A stretch of DNA of 64,000 bases, from contig JACYXH010000009.1 in NCBI GenBank assembly GCA_026745465.1, forward strand, positions 122,501 through 186,500. Reading direction: 5' to 3'. This document shows, piece after piece, positions 14,436-24,878 of the stretch; position 1 is the stretch's first letter, and every line of letters starts with the position of its first letter. This DNA comes from Lota lota (taxonomy: Eukaryota; Chordata; Actinopteri; Gadiformes; Lotidae). The notes under the pieces were generated by a model. It did no database searches. It had not been told where the DNA came from and was given only the letters and a program-made list of their open reading frames with translations. The position numbers were made by a program, and so were the translations under genes.

Positions 14436-15840
14436 ACACCCGCCCCCTCCGATGCGCATGGTGTCCCGCATGGTGTCCCGCAGCAGCCACGCAGTCCAGC
14501 ACGTGGGTAGCTAATCCAACCGCATGTGAATACATGCAAATATTCCCTTAAAAAACACCCAATTAAGAGATGATCTTCACGTAGCCAGTGGCTGAAATGT
14601 ACGGCGCTCCTCTGTGGTCACATGGGTGAGAGAGAAACAACAACGTTGATGTGTAAATCCGTGCGAACGGACTTGCAAACCGTGCCCTCGGATTCACACT
14701 CCGTGCGCACGGCTTTCTAAATCTAAATCCGAGGGTGTTTGTTCTACACCAGCAGGGATTCCCCATGAAGCATTGTGACGGCGAACTGATTCTGATTGTC
14801 TGATTCAGACCGACATCTACACGGTCTGAATGACTGGATGTAGTGTTTTATCTTTTCACGTTTGACGGTGCAGTTACGTTGGCTTTACACTCGTGTTAGA
14901 GCCTTCTGGTGTGCCATAGTCTAATAAGAGCTGCAGCATGACATAAAGCAACTCCAACCGCTGTTTTCCAGTGGTGTCCGTAAACTCTACCGAGAGCCTA
15001 TCACCGTGGTTTCACCACTGGCCAGAAAGTTGGTCTCCAAAATGAAACTGTTGCGCTACAACTGCACGCCTTAACGTTCTCAAAAGCAGCCTATATTCAC
15101 GTACCGCAGTGCAAGTGAACATTGGCTTTTAACGCCGACTGCTATCGAGATGAACGATCAATACCGTAACGGTTCTAGGTTGCGTAGTTGGACGAGCATT
15201 GTGTTCAGTGCTGATGTTGTGATTGGTTGCTCAGTAGGAGGGGGCGGGCCTCGGGAGGTGAGAGAGAGCGGGAGACTGTTGCTAGGTAGATACAGAAGTT
15301 CATGTTCGCCATTGTTATAGCATTCAATAACGTGTGTTCGCCAACAAGTAAAGGGAGTTAATCAAAACAACCTGCGTGGTGCTTGGACGAGTAGAAGCAG
15401 GGTTGCTACAATACATATAACACATCGATAATTATAGGGCTATGATTGTAGTTTACCACTATGGATGCAGTAAGAACACTGTTGAGAAACGTAAATGGGC
15501 TGTTACCTCCGCCTTGGCCTACAACTTGTAGTGACTATGACAAACATACCCGAATGTGATTGGTTAAACGGATTTATTCGCTGGCGAGAGCCGAAAACAA
15601 TCTACCTCGGTGCGAATCAAATTAAATGTCGTCTTTTCGCAAAACGGATACCGCGTTGTATGTGTACAGTCCCATTCAACTCAATGATTCGTTATTTTAT
15701 TGTGTGAAAAAATCACGACCAACAATCGTGTCAATGTAGGACCTTACAACGCGAGTCGTGAATCAGTGCTCTCCATCATTACGGACAACGCGGCTTATTA
15801 TACGTATTAACCCCGTCAAGAGGAGGTGTTAATATAATAT
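13118..15840. other. Gene-free, comparatively CpG-rich stretch
   Basis: No exon or transposon is recognisable. CpG is more frequent than in the flanks, notably at 13.9-15.4 kb, and a poly-C tract lies at 14.4 kb. A GC-box-like ggggcgggcc at 15,241-15,250 lies next to an inverted CCAAT (gattggttgc at 15,220), which would suit a promoter, but no first exon follows convincingly on either strand. Confidence 0.45.
14405..14435. repeat. Poly-C tract, 31 nt
   Basis: Uninterrupted C run. Confidence 0.95.
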
Positions 15841-15892
15841 CCTTTTGTGCTTATTATTTACTTGGCAAGAAAGAAATGTTTATTGGTAGAAT

Positions 15893-15904
15893 GCCCTCTA
15901 GCGG
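15893..15904 (-). promoter_or_regulatory. CTCF-like core motif
   Basis: The minus strand reads CCGCTAGAGGGC, matching the CTCF core CCASYAGRKGGC at all but one position. No independent evidence of binding. Confidence 0.3.
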
Positions 15905-16370
15905 GCAGAACGTTTACTGGTGGGATTGGTAATGCATAAGCCTGTGTATAGAGTAAAAGGTACATAGTCAGTATTTATAATAGGCTAATTTTGAGCATTA
16001 ACAATTCGAATATAAAAAATAATAAGGAATGAAATTCAAATGGGATTCTTGATGAAGATTGACAGCTCTACTGTGTTCATGATGTGCTGTTTTGCAAAGT
16101 TCATATTTATTTGTATGCACTTTATTTAAGTCATCCTCTCCTTGTGATCACTTTCTTTTCAGTCTTGATATACCAAGTGAACAAACGTTTGAACGCAAAT
16201 GTAAATTGCAGACTGCCTGCTGCGCCATCTGACCGAAGCCGACCGCGCCAACATGCCATCCCGCGCCTCTTCCGTTTAGTTTGTTTTTCGGTGCGTACCA
16301 CCAGGCCTGAAAAGAAATAGTTACGCTCAACTATTGTTATTCTTAGGCTTTATTATTAGTGGATAATAAT

Positions 16371-16911
16371 AAACTGCTGATTAATCAGCTAATCATAGCA
16401 TGCACACTAATAAAGATTACAATATATATAGTGTGAATGCTCTACCGATCTGATGAGCTGATGCAGCAGCATTCACACTATAGATATTGTAATCTTTACC
16501 TAGACGATATGAACACCAGCACTTGACTCACACTTTAGTGCTTTTCCAGCCGTCCTCCTCCGTGTAGCTAGTCTGTGTCTGTGCGTCGTCGCTTTGCAGC
16601 TCGGTTAAAAACTAAAGCTAACACTCCCTTTGGTTCACTGGAGCTCGGTTTTGTTGCTCACACAAGCAAAGTAAACGGGAGACCTAAACGTAACCGCGTT
16701 ATGGACTTTAGGACACGTTATCTGACCACTTGATGACTCTTAAAGTATCACTTTAGGCACCCCAGGGCAGCTCCACACCACTACCGTTTTTACCGTCCTC
16801 GCCGCTCATCCCTCTCTTCACCTCAGCTCCACTCTTAAAGGGCCAGCAACTATTTGTACCTGCTACATTAGTGTGAATGCTGATTGTGATTAGCTGCTTA
16901 ATCAGCAGTTT
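16371..16911. mobile_element. MITE-like element with inverted ends
   Basis: The first ~41 nt (beginning AAACTGCTGATTAATCAGC) are nearly the reverse complement of 16,867-16,911 (ending TTAATCAGCAGTTT). There is no coding capacity between the arms. I see no clear target site duplication, so the family cannot be assigned; it could equally be part of a larger composite, because a 30-nt segment just outside (16,325-16,355) recurs at about 17,174-17,205. Confidence 0.45.
16412..16497. repeat. Near-perfect hairpin, 29-nt arms
   Basis: 16,412-16,440 and 16,469-16,497 are reverse complements with a single mismatch and a 28-nt loop. The hairpin sits inside the left part of the MITE-like element, and its gtgtgaatgc motif recurs at 16,869 near the right arm. 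Confidence 0.85.
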
Positions 16912-18576
16912 GTGCCTCTCTCCGTTGCTTTCTCTGTCTCTCTCTCACTACTCCTGCTACTATGACTACTGTTACTACGACTGTTACTACTACTGCCAGG
17001 TTTTTCAGCAGTGCAGTGAAATACACTTGAGCTTTCACATTTTTCAGTCAAATTCATTTTACGTTATTGCATTTTCAGCAATGCTTTGCGACTTGCATTC
17101 AGCTGTCAGCATTCACACGCATTTTCTGCAGGAAATGCATTTTCTAGTTATTAGGTGTGTGCTGCAGGCAGCGCTCAACCATTGTTAATCTTAGGCTTTA
17201 TTAGGTGAGGCACTCAACTAGTTATTCTTACGCCTCGTACACACCGCCTTCGTCATTGCATTGTGTTGCGCCGGAAGTTCCATTAATTTCCAATGTAACG
17301 CCCAGCCACGCTGCGTGCCGAAGCAGTTGCGTTGCGTTTCGGGTGATGCATGCGTTGGCATGCATCAAATCCACTGCGTAGACGTGGCCAGAAGTATCGA
17401 AATATACAATGTTGTGCTAGCTAGCTAGTCCTGCATTTCGGAGGAAATTAATACTAGTAAAAATAGACTAGATCGAACTGGTTATCACATCTTTCAACAA
17501 TGAGACCAACGCAGAAAAGGGTGCTCTTGATCGCGCTGCTGGACGTAGACCAGCCGCCACAAAAGCACCTGTCTGATTGAGTCCAGCCATCTCTGACTGC
17601 CCGTAAACAGGCTGGAGAGAGAGCTTCGTGTTTTTTTTAATCGCTCAATTGTTCCGCTCACTGCGGGTAGTAAAGTTGGTTGCGTTACATTTTACACAAC
17701 CTGTTCAGTCCATAGTGTTTAGGCTTTATCTTTTTTTATTATTTTTTTATTATTATTATTCTCTACAAACTTTGGCACCTCACTACTTACAAAATGTTTC
17801 ACCTAGAGACTAAATTTTATTTTTTTAGTGATCATCTTTGCTTCGAATAGCGCACTTTCATTCACATTTTTATTTTTTGTATATGTTCTCTGAGACTTCA
17901 ACTGCTTCTGACTTCGTAAGTCTGTCAATTTTTAACCTTTAAACTTCGTTCAAACATTCGAACATTCAAACAAATCATCAGACTTTGATCTATATATTTA
18001 TCCAAAATGATTTTCAATATCATTTCTACTTTTTGAGTGAACCGTTTTTTTTTTCAGTTGGTCTCCTTGACTGAGCCCTGCTGAGAGCGTGATGACATCA
18101 CCCCACTCTAGCCCAAGGTGGCTACAACAAAAGCTAAATATATCTGATGGTGATATATATCTTACGTCAATATTTAACCTAGAAACAAAATGTAAAGATG
18201 GAACTGTTACAGTAGCTCTTGTTTCACTGGCGCTTAAATGATTTATCGATTGGAAATATACTTGTTGAGCATCGGGCGTTTGTGTGTGGCGACCCCCGTT
18301 TATATTACAATGGGTCCCTATGGAGACTCGCCTTTCGTGAGTCTTTCCTTAGACCGTTTTTAAACTTGCGAATAAACTCACATCCTTTAAGGGACAGGTG
18401 GACATCCACGCGTTTGTCTACTTCTACTGAGCCTAACTTGTAGAAGTCCAAGTTATTGTTTTTTGAGAACGAGTCTATGGTTTGAGGCTAGGTTATTCAT
18501 ACATGGCAGGTTGTCTGCTTCCGGTAGAAGCTAAATGCTAATGTGCTTAAGCTGTCCTTTTTCACGTCATGTTATC
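16912..18576. other. Non-coding region with repeat fragments
   Basis: No gene is recognisable. A 26-27-nt motif at 17,124-17,149 (core GGAAATGCATTTTCTAG) recurs at 35,324-35,350 beyond the LTR retrotransposon. The stretch 17,230-17,600 is CpG-rich and contains a very short frame starting ATGAGACCAACGCAG, possibly a DNA-transposon remnant, but I cannot classify it. Confidence 0.4.
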
Positions 18577-18726
18577 TGTAATGTTTTATGTTATCTTTGT
18601 ATATAAAATATACGACTAGACTACTTATCCATTTAGTCATACGGCGCTGCCATCTTTATTCTGCAACCTTCTTTTGTACATCCGGTTTAACACAACATTC
18701 CAACAGGAAGTTCTAAGGATGTTACA
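18577..18726 (-). repeat. 3' LTR of the Gypsy element
   Basis: Matches 34,528-34,677 over all 150 bp with five substitutions. It contains a TATA-like tatataaa region and has TG...CA-type ends on the coding (minus) strand. Confidence 0.93.
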
Positions 18727-18738
18727 TCCCCCTTCTTT
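18727..18738 (-). other. Polypurine tract of the Gypsy element
   Basis: The minus strand reads AAAGAAGGGGGA directly upstream of the 3' LTR, the position and composition expected of the plus-strand primer. Confidence 0.85.
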
Positions 18739-18931
18739 AGAAAACAAAACATGGTAATGAACATACACATTTGAACCATTGTGACACCATAACTGAAGGG
18801 TAACTTTATCAGGTATTTCCTCTGATAGAACTTTAGCTGTATCATTTAAACAAAACAAGCTATGTATTCAACAAGCAAACAGACTTTTGCACAAAACATG
18901 TTTTTTCTTTTTTGTTTGTTTTGATATAAAT

Positions 18932-21645
18932 TCACAAGTCCAAAACTTCTCTTGGCCGTACTATGCGGCCTGACCTTGTGGTAGTGTAATGTGCTGATGC
19001 TATGGGGGTTGGTTGTGTGTCTGGTGTGTGTTCAGTGTTGTGTTGCAGTGTGACAGGCTCTAGTCCATGGCCATTTGGTGGACCTTCGTGGTTTGTACCA
19101 CCTTCTGGAGTCTGCAAGAGGTGACGTCTGTTTCGCCTGAGCGTGTGACCTTCATCGGTGCAGATGTTGTATGACCTCTGGGTACCTGCTGTTTCTGTGA
19201 CTGTTGCAGGTTTCCATGTCCCTGCTGGGAGCTGGTAGCGGATTGTGGCACCCACTGGTAGTGCAGGCAGTGTTTTGGCTGTTCGGTTGTAGTACTGTTT
19301 TTGCCGTCTTTGGCACAGTTTTCTCCTGCAGTGGACTGTGGTGCGGCAGGCAAGCTCTGGCTGCAGTTGCTTTTCAGTGATCGGGAGAATTGAGCACAAA
19401 TGCCTGCTCATCAGCAGCTGCGCTGGTGACTTCAGTCCATCAACCGGGGTGTTTCTGTATTCTAATAAGCTGAGGTAAGGATCCGTCCCCTGTGCACGTG
19501 CCTTGTCCATGAGGGCTTTGGCTGTTTGCAGTCTTTTCAGCCAATCCGTTGCTCTGTGGGTACAGTGGGCTGCTTGTGACGTGCTCAAAGTCCCATGCTT
19601 GAGTGAATGCTCGGAACTCCTGCGAACTGTAACAAGGTCCGTTATCGCTGAGTACAGTCTGAGGGATTCCAAACCTAGTAAACATGGCTTTCAGCTTTTG
19701 GATGCAGTTGTGGAAGTGAGGGTGGTGGTCTTCTCTACCTCAAAATATCTGCTGTAATAGTCAACTGCCACTATGTAGTCAGTATTATTCCATGTGAATA
19801 AGTCTGTGGCTATTACCTGCCAAGGCCTTTCGGGGATGGGATGTGAGATCATTGGTTCCTTTGGGGCGGAGTTACGTCGCTCGAGGCAGCTGTTGCAGGA
19901 TCCTACTAGCGCCTCTATTTGTTTCCCTATGCCGGGCCAGAATACCACATCTCTTGCCCGTTTTTTACACTTTTGCATCCCTAAATGTCCTGAATGTATG
20001 CGTGCAAGCATTTCAGCCCTGAGTGAGTGTGGTACAATGCCCCTTTTAGTAGGATGCCGTTCACCTTGGAGATCCCATCCCGATGATTCCAGTAATCTGT
20101 GACAGCAGATGGGCATTTATTTCTTGACTCAGGCCACCCTGACAAGGTAACCTGTGTCAGCACTGAGAGCTGTTCGTCTTGGGCTGTTGCAGCTCTGATC
20201 TCTGCCATTTTCCTGTCGCTCACCGGAGCGCTGCTGATCACTGTGTGTATTTGTGAGTCCATACCTTCGCTCAGTGACCGTTCATTACATTCAATTGGCT
20301 TTCTGGATAAAGTGTCTGCGACTGGGATTTGCTTTCCAGGCTTGTGTGTAATGGTGATGTCATACTGTTGCAGCTGCAGTATCATGCGTTGTAACCTGGG
20401 CGGTGCAGCTGCCAGTGGCTTTCACATGATTGCCTCTAGTGGTTTGTGATCTGATTCGACGATCACTTGTTCGCCATACAGGTATTGGTGGAACCTCTTG
20501 CATCCAAAGAGCACTGCATAGAGTTCCTTTTCGATTTGTGCGTAGTTCTGTTCAGTCTCATTTAGTGCCTTGGATGCATATGCAACTGGTTTCTCTCCCT
20601 GGAGCAGGACTGCCCCTAAGCCGCATTTGGATGCATCATCTTGCAGTTTCACATCTTTGGTGTGGTCAAAGTATGTGAGGACGGGGCCAGGCTCCTGTGT
20701 TAGGAGGTATGTTACCTGTGTGAATGCAGCGTTAAGGTTCGAGTCCCATACAAACTCGTTGCCCTCCTTCAGCAGCTGCCGTAATGGATCTGTGGCCTCT
20801 GAGAGTTTTGGGGCAAACTTGGAAAGGTAAGTGATCATGCCCAATTGGTCTCCAGCTCTGCTGTTGCGTGGGGGAGCCACATCTTTTATGGCCTTTATCT
20901 TGTTGGGGTCGGGCCGGATACCGTCTCGTGTCAGCCTGTGCCCAAAGTAGCTCACCTCTGTCACGCAGATGACACTTTTATCCTTGTTCAGCTTGATGCC
21001 TTTCTCTCTTGTTCTCTCCAGCATACCACGGAGGTTGGCATCGTGCTCGTCTTTGGTGCGGCCATATACCAAAATGTCATCCACAATAGCGGCGACGCCC
21101 GGAAGCCCCTCATAAGCCTCATCGACTCTCCTGAAACTCAGTCCTGTGCAGAGATGATCCCGAAGGGGAGCCTCTTGAACCGATACCTGCCATAGATGGT
21201 ATTGAATGTAGTTAACATGGATGACTTGTGGCTGAGTTTTATCGCCCAGTACCCAGACCTGGCGTCTAGTACGCTTAAGTATTGTGCACCAGCTAGTCTG
21301 GGTGTGACGTCATCCAGAGTGGGAAGTGGATAGTGGGGTCTTTGAATGGCTTTGATTAGAGAGCGGGGGTCTAAACATATTCTAAGTTTCCCTGTTTTGG
21401 GCTTTTCTACCACTACCAAGGCATTTACCCACTCAGTCGGCTCTGTGACTTTCTGTATAATGTCCATTGCTTCCATCTCTTCTAGTTCGTCTTTGAGTCT
21501 GCTCCGCAGGGCATATGGGATGCGGCGAGGCGGACACACCACTGGTGTTATGGCAGGTTGAAGGCGGAGGGTGCACTCCCCAGGAAACTGTCCAATGCCT
21601 TCCAATACGTCGGCAAACTCATCTGTGATGCTAGTGTGTGGCAGT
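18932..21645 (-). pseudogene. Gypsy pol remnant (RT, RNase H, integrase)
   Basis: Read from 21,645 downward. The reverse transcriptase N-terminal half (about 21,138-21,645) has the fingers motif RICLDP and the palm motif LSVLDARSGYW. A frameshift near 21,140 leads into the catalytic VDDILVYG box (about 21,070). RNase H follows with LQDDASKCGLGAVLLQG and the QNYAQIEKELYAVLF segment. An in-frame TGA lies at 20,422-20,424, then the frame continues to about 20,030, where a shift joins the integrase zinc finger (IHSGH...CNSC). The integrase core has VIATD, LSDNGP and NGLAEKT as the D, D, E residues, with shifts near 19,690 and 19,550. The C-terminal part ends at the TAG/TAA at 18,932. The protease expected upstream is missing at the transposon junction. 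The protein cannot be made as one polyprotein. Confidence 0.9.
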
Positions 21646-21649
21646 CCGG
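21646..21649. other. CCGG at left end of inner DNA transposon
   Basis: A matching CCGG lies at 33,853-33,856 on the other side. It is either a 4-bp target duplication or two independent CCGG target sites. Confidence 0.75.
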
Positions 21650-21956
21650 TGTTTCGGTTCAACAAGTGACCGTGTTAATTGGCGACCCTCAGCTAAATGC
21701 GTTTGTTGTTGTCGTAGTTACGACAGCTGTTGGAAAACAGGAAAAGACACGTAGCTGTCCTTGCGAATGCCTGTTTGATTTGTTTTTCAGTAAAATGTTA
21801 ACAAACCCATCTCATTCGTAGCTGGAGTCTTATTTGGGGAGACATGTGTCACGTAGAGCAACCATTTTAAACGAAATAAATAAAGAAATGTATGTACGGG
21901 ATTCTAACTCACACCATTGTGGGAAAACTGTACTTCGGGGTGGGAGACTATTCCAT
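21650..21956 (+). repeat. Left terminal inverted repeat of Ginger element
   Basis: Reverse-complements 33,541-33,852. Differences include single substitutions and a longer A/T run in the right copy. The inner end overlaps a tRNA-like sequence on the minus strand. Confidence 0.9.
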
Positions 21957-21971
21957 TGCGCCACTATCCCC
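21894..21971 (-). other. tRNA-like Pol III promoter boxes in the TIR
   Basis: On the minus strand an A-box-like TGGCGCAATGG (21,953-21,963) is followed about 43 nt later by a B-box-like GAGTTAGAATCC (21,899-21,910). In the right TIR the B box reads GAGTTCGAATCC (33,578-33,589), a consensus match, but the A-box half is replaced by LINE sequence. No acceptor stem pairs well, so this is a tRNA-derived segment rather than a functional tRNA gene. Confidence 0.5.
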
Positions 21972-22727
21972 ACATTGATTAGCCGTGGCAGTAGATATCA
22001 CAACCAGCCTTCTTCCTAAAGCAAAGAGGCATCCCGATCAACTTGTGACCACACTGTCTATGCACTTAAGACCATGTTGGTATTTGGCTCGTTTCCAATA
22101 CAAAGAAGAGGCCTTTACAACCAGTTAATAAACAATGTAATGTTGTGCTTCCCTCCACTGCTTACAACCCAGCCAAAAATACTGTTATGCGCTTTCTGTA
22201 TCATTTCTGTCGCCAGATGTGGCGCAGCGCACATTGATCGGGAATCAATGTGACGCAAGGCAGGATCACTCTGAGAGACACCAAGTTTATTCAGATCAAC
22301 AAAGCGTGTATACAGATTGTTCAAGGGAAGATCACACTCCTGACTTAAGTTATTTCCACAGCTCACAGATAAGAGTAAAACAGCAGAAAAGTGGCACACA
22401 GTTAAAATAAGAACAATATAGATGACAACAATTAACGGAGATTAATTAATAACAAGATATGGGAGTGACACATATGAACAGTGTCTGATATAGAAGTCGA
22501 GATTGTCCGAACACATTGATCAGTTACAGGATGCATCCCAAAAAACCACCCAGGTGCTATAACTATTCAATTATGGGGGCATGAGGATCAATAAATTACT
22601 TGATTACAACCTCGCAATTACAACGATCAGGTGAACCTATTTAAGGGTGGCGCAAACATTGCAATAATGTTGAGAGTAGGTAGAAATTGGTTCAGAGAAC
22701 AAACAAAGCAAGAAAGAGAAAGAAATA
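21957..22727 (+). other. 5' non-coding region of Ginger element
   Basis: No domain-bearing frame. It should hold the promoter and 5' leader of the transposase; I cannot point to a TATA box with confidence. Confidence 0.4.
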
Positions 22728-24833
22728 ATGGAACAAACCCTCATTAGTGAAATTATGGACTTCAAACTCCATGATCGGTTTCCTGATGGCCTCAGCAAGC
22801 ATCAGATACACAATAAAAAGAAGAGCTTCCAATTTTGTACTCAAGGGTAAGTATTAATGTTATAAACAATAAATGACCAAGTAAAGAATAAAAAATTACA
22901 ACAAATCGGTAACATTAACATTCAATTGAGCTTTTCTGACCAGATGGAGTGCTTCACTACGTTTGTCAAAGACGGAAAGAGAGGAAGCACTTAGCAAAGG
23001 TAGTGCAATCCGCTGCTGAGGCAAACAGCATATTTGATGAAATGCACTGCAGCAGTATCGGTGGTCACTGTGGTGTCGAAAAGACCCACAATGCGGTGAT
23101 CAGCCGCTACTATTGGCCTGGTATGGAGGCGGACATCCGCAAATGGGTAAGTTACAAAGGTCACCCCAATTTACTTAATTTTTTACATGAAGGCCTAATT
23201 AACAAACAATCGGTCCAATTGAATCAATAATTTAATAAATTAAATTAAAATACTGATGATGTCCTTCAGGCCTGAGATACATTCATTTGAATAATAATTT
23301 ACTTCAGGTTGCTCAGTGTCCTGAGTGCCAAGCCAAGCAGGCCAGCCTCAAAGAAAAGAGCCAGTACAACCCAATAGAGGTGAGGTTATTTGTGCAATTG
23401 AATGGCCCATGCAGCAAAATGTGCTACTTTCTATATAAATGTGTGATTATCATTCAACATTTTCAGGTAACAGAGCCATTTGAGCTGGTAGGGATGGACC
23501 TAATGAAGCTCACTGTAACAGAGAGTGGTAATCAATACATTTGTGTAATGGTTGATTATTTCACCAAGTGGGCAGAGGCCTACCCTCTGAAGAATAAGTC
23601 TGCAGAGGAGGTGACCAATTGTATTCTTGATTTTGTATAAAAATTTGGTACACCTCAGAGACTGCTTACAGACCAGGGGACATAGTTTAAAAACCAGGTA
23701 GCACACTCAAGAGAAACATTCCTTATTTCTTATGAAGCCATACTGTAATGCTAACTTGTTTTCTGCTAAATGGAATGTGAGGTGAATGCCCGACTCTGTG
23801 AAGTCCTTGGTATTAAACGGAGCTTCTCCTCACCATACCACCCTCAAACCAATGGCTTGGTTGAGAAGCTTAATGGCACCATCCAGAGGCAAGTTGCATA
23901 TTGTTAAATTGGCAGATATACACAATATGAATGCTACAAACTAAATTAGTGACATAGAAATGCCTGCTGTTCTGTTATGTAATGCGGACATTTTTAGGTC
24001 TCTCAACAAACTTGGCCAGGACAATCCCAAACAATGGGATAAATACCTGCAGCCTGCTATGTTTGGACTGAGAACGAAGAAACAACTGACTACTCAGCAC
24101 AGTCCATACTACTTGATGTTTGGCAGGGAGGCAAGGTACCCATCTGAGGTGCCACAGAAGTATGACGTAAGTGGCTGTATTTGTATAGGAGTGAAGGGAT
24201 TGTGGTCATTATTACTTGACTAAATAGGTGAGATTATAACACCACTTGGTATTTGTGTACTTTAGGTGACCACTGCGAAAGTGGAGCAATTGCTCATGAG
24301 GGAGGAGGTGTTTGAGGGACTGATAAAGCAACCACGCATATACAAGATGGTCAAAGAGACCGTGCAGAAGAAACAGGCGCAAATCCAGAAACGGAAGCTG
24401 GAGAAGGGATTAGAACACAATTTCGTGGTTGGAGATGTCGTTCTAAAAAGAAACATCAAAGAACAGCAGAGAAAAGGAGGCAAAATGGAGAGTGATTTGC
24501 TGGGGCCATTTATAATTGTGGCTTTAAAGGGGAAATTTGCCACCCTTGCTAATCGTAATGACCACACAAAGACTGTCGCCAATATTGACCTTATCACCTC
24601 ATTCATCGAGCCAGAGGAGAGGATTCCAGGTAAACTAACAAAAGTTTTCACCTCTCCTTTGGCTTGCCCCCCCCCCCCCCCCCCCCCACAACCACCATCC
24701 AGCCCTGTCCAACCCATTGTTATTCTTCCACCACACCCCTCAAACCCACAAACCCATACTGCCATCCGTCCTCAATCCTCTGACCCTCCACTAGCGACAG
24801 TAACAGGGGAGAGTCAACCCATCCATAGTAAAG
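22728..24833 (+). pseudogene. Ginger transposase, integrase exons
   Basis: Exons, with splice signals visible: 22,728-22,846 (starts at ATG, MEQTLISEIM); 22,944-23,146; 23,308-23,379; 23,467-23,697; 23,782-23,888; 23,998-24,166; 24,266 to about 24,833. The order is an H2C2 zinc finger (HCSSIGGHCG... then CPECQ across an intron), then the D,D(35)E core: first Asp in ELVGMDLMK, second in LLTDQG, Glu in NGLVEKLNG. A basic region follows (GDVVLKRNIKEQQRKGG) and then a proline-rich tail broken by a 21-nt poly-C run. The core exon has two in-frame stops (TAA at 23,638, TAG at 23,683). The exon 1/2 join is one base out of phase. Exon 5 ends at AG/GCAAGT, a GC donor. The core would catalyse strand transfer of the transposon ends. 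In this copy it cannot be made in full. Confidence 0.85.
24667..24687. repeat. Poly-C tract, 21 nt, in exon 7
   Basis: Lies within the proline-rich tail of the Ginger transposase reading frame, where slippage would shift the frame. Confidence 0.95.
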
Positions 24834-24870
24834 GTAAAATCCATTCAGTTATGTGATAACAATAATAATG

Positions 24871-24878
24871 CTATACAC
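24871..24878. other. Target site duplication of hAT-1
   Basis: CTATACAC here is repeated exactly at 27,170-27,177, directly outside the other end of the hAT element. An 8-bp duplication is diagnostic of hAT insertion. Confidence 0.95.

Noticed and set aside
17509..17580. Short frame MRPTQKRVLLIALLD as a Harbinger protein start
   Set aside because: Only about 20 codons before a stop, no transposase follows and no TIRs were found.
18932..19672. A 246-codon frame as a free-standing gene
   Set aside because: It is the integrase C-terminal part of the decayed Gypsy pol, in line with upstream RT and integrase fragments.
22115..22399. Minus-strand 94-codon frame inside the Ginger 5' region
   Set aside because: No recognisable domain and opposite to the element's coding strand.
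22728..24833. Integrase exons as a domesticated host gene such as GIN1
   Set aside because: The gene lies between matched TIRs and has two stops in the core, so transposon origin is far more likely.
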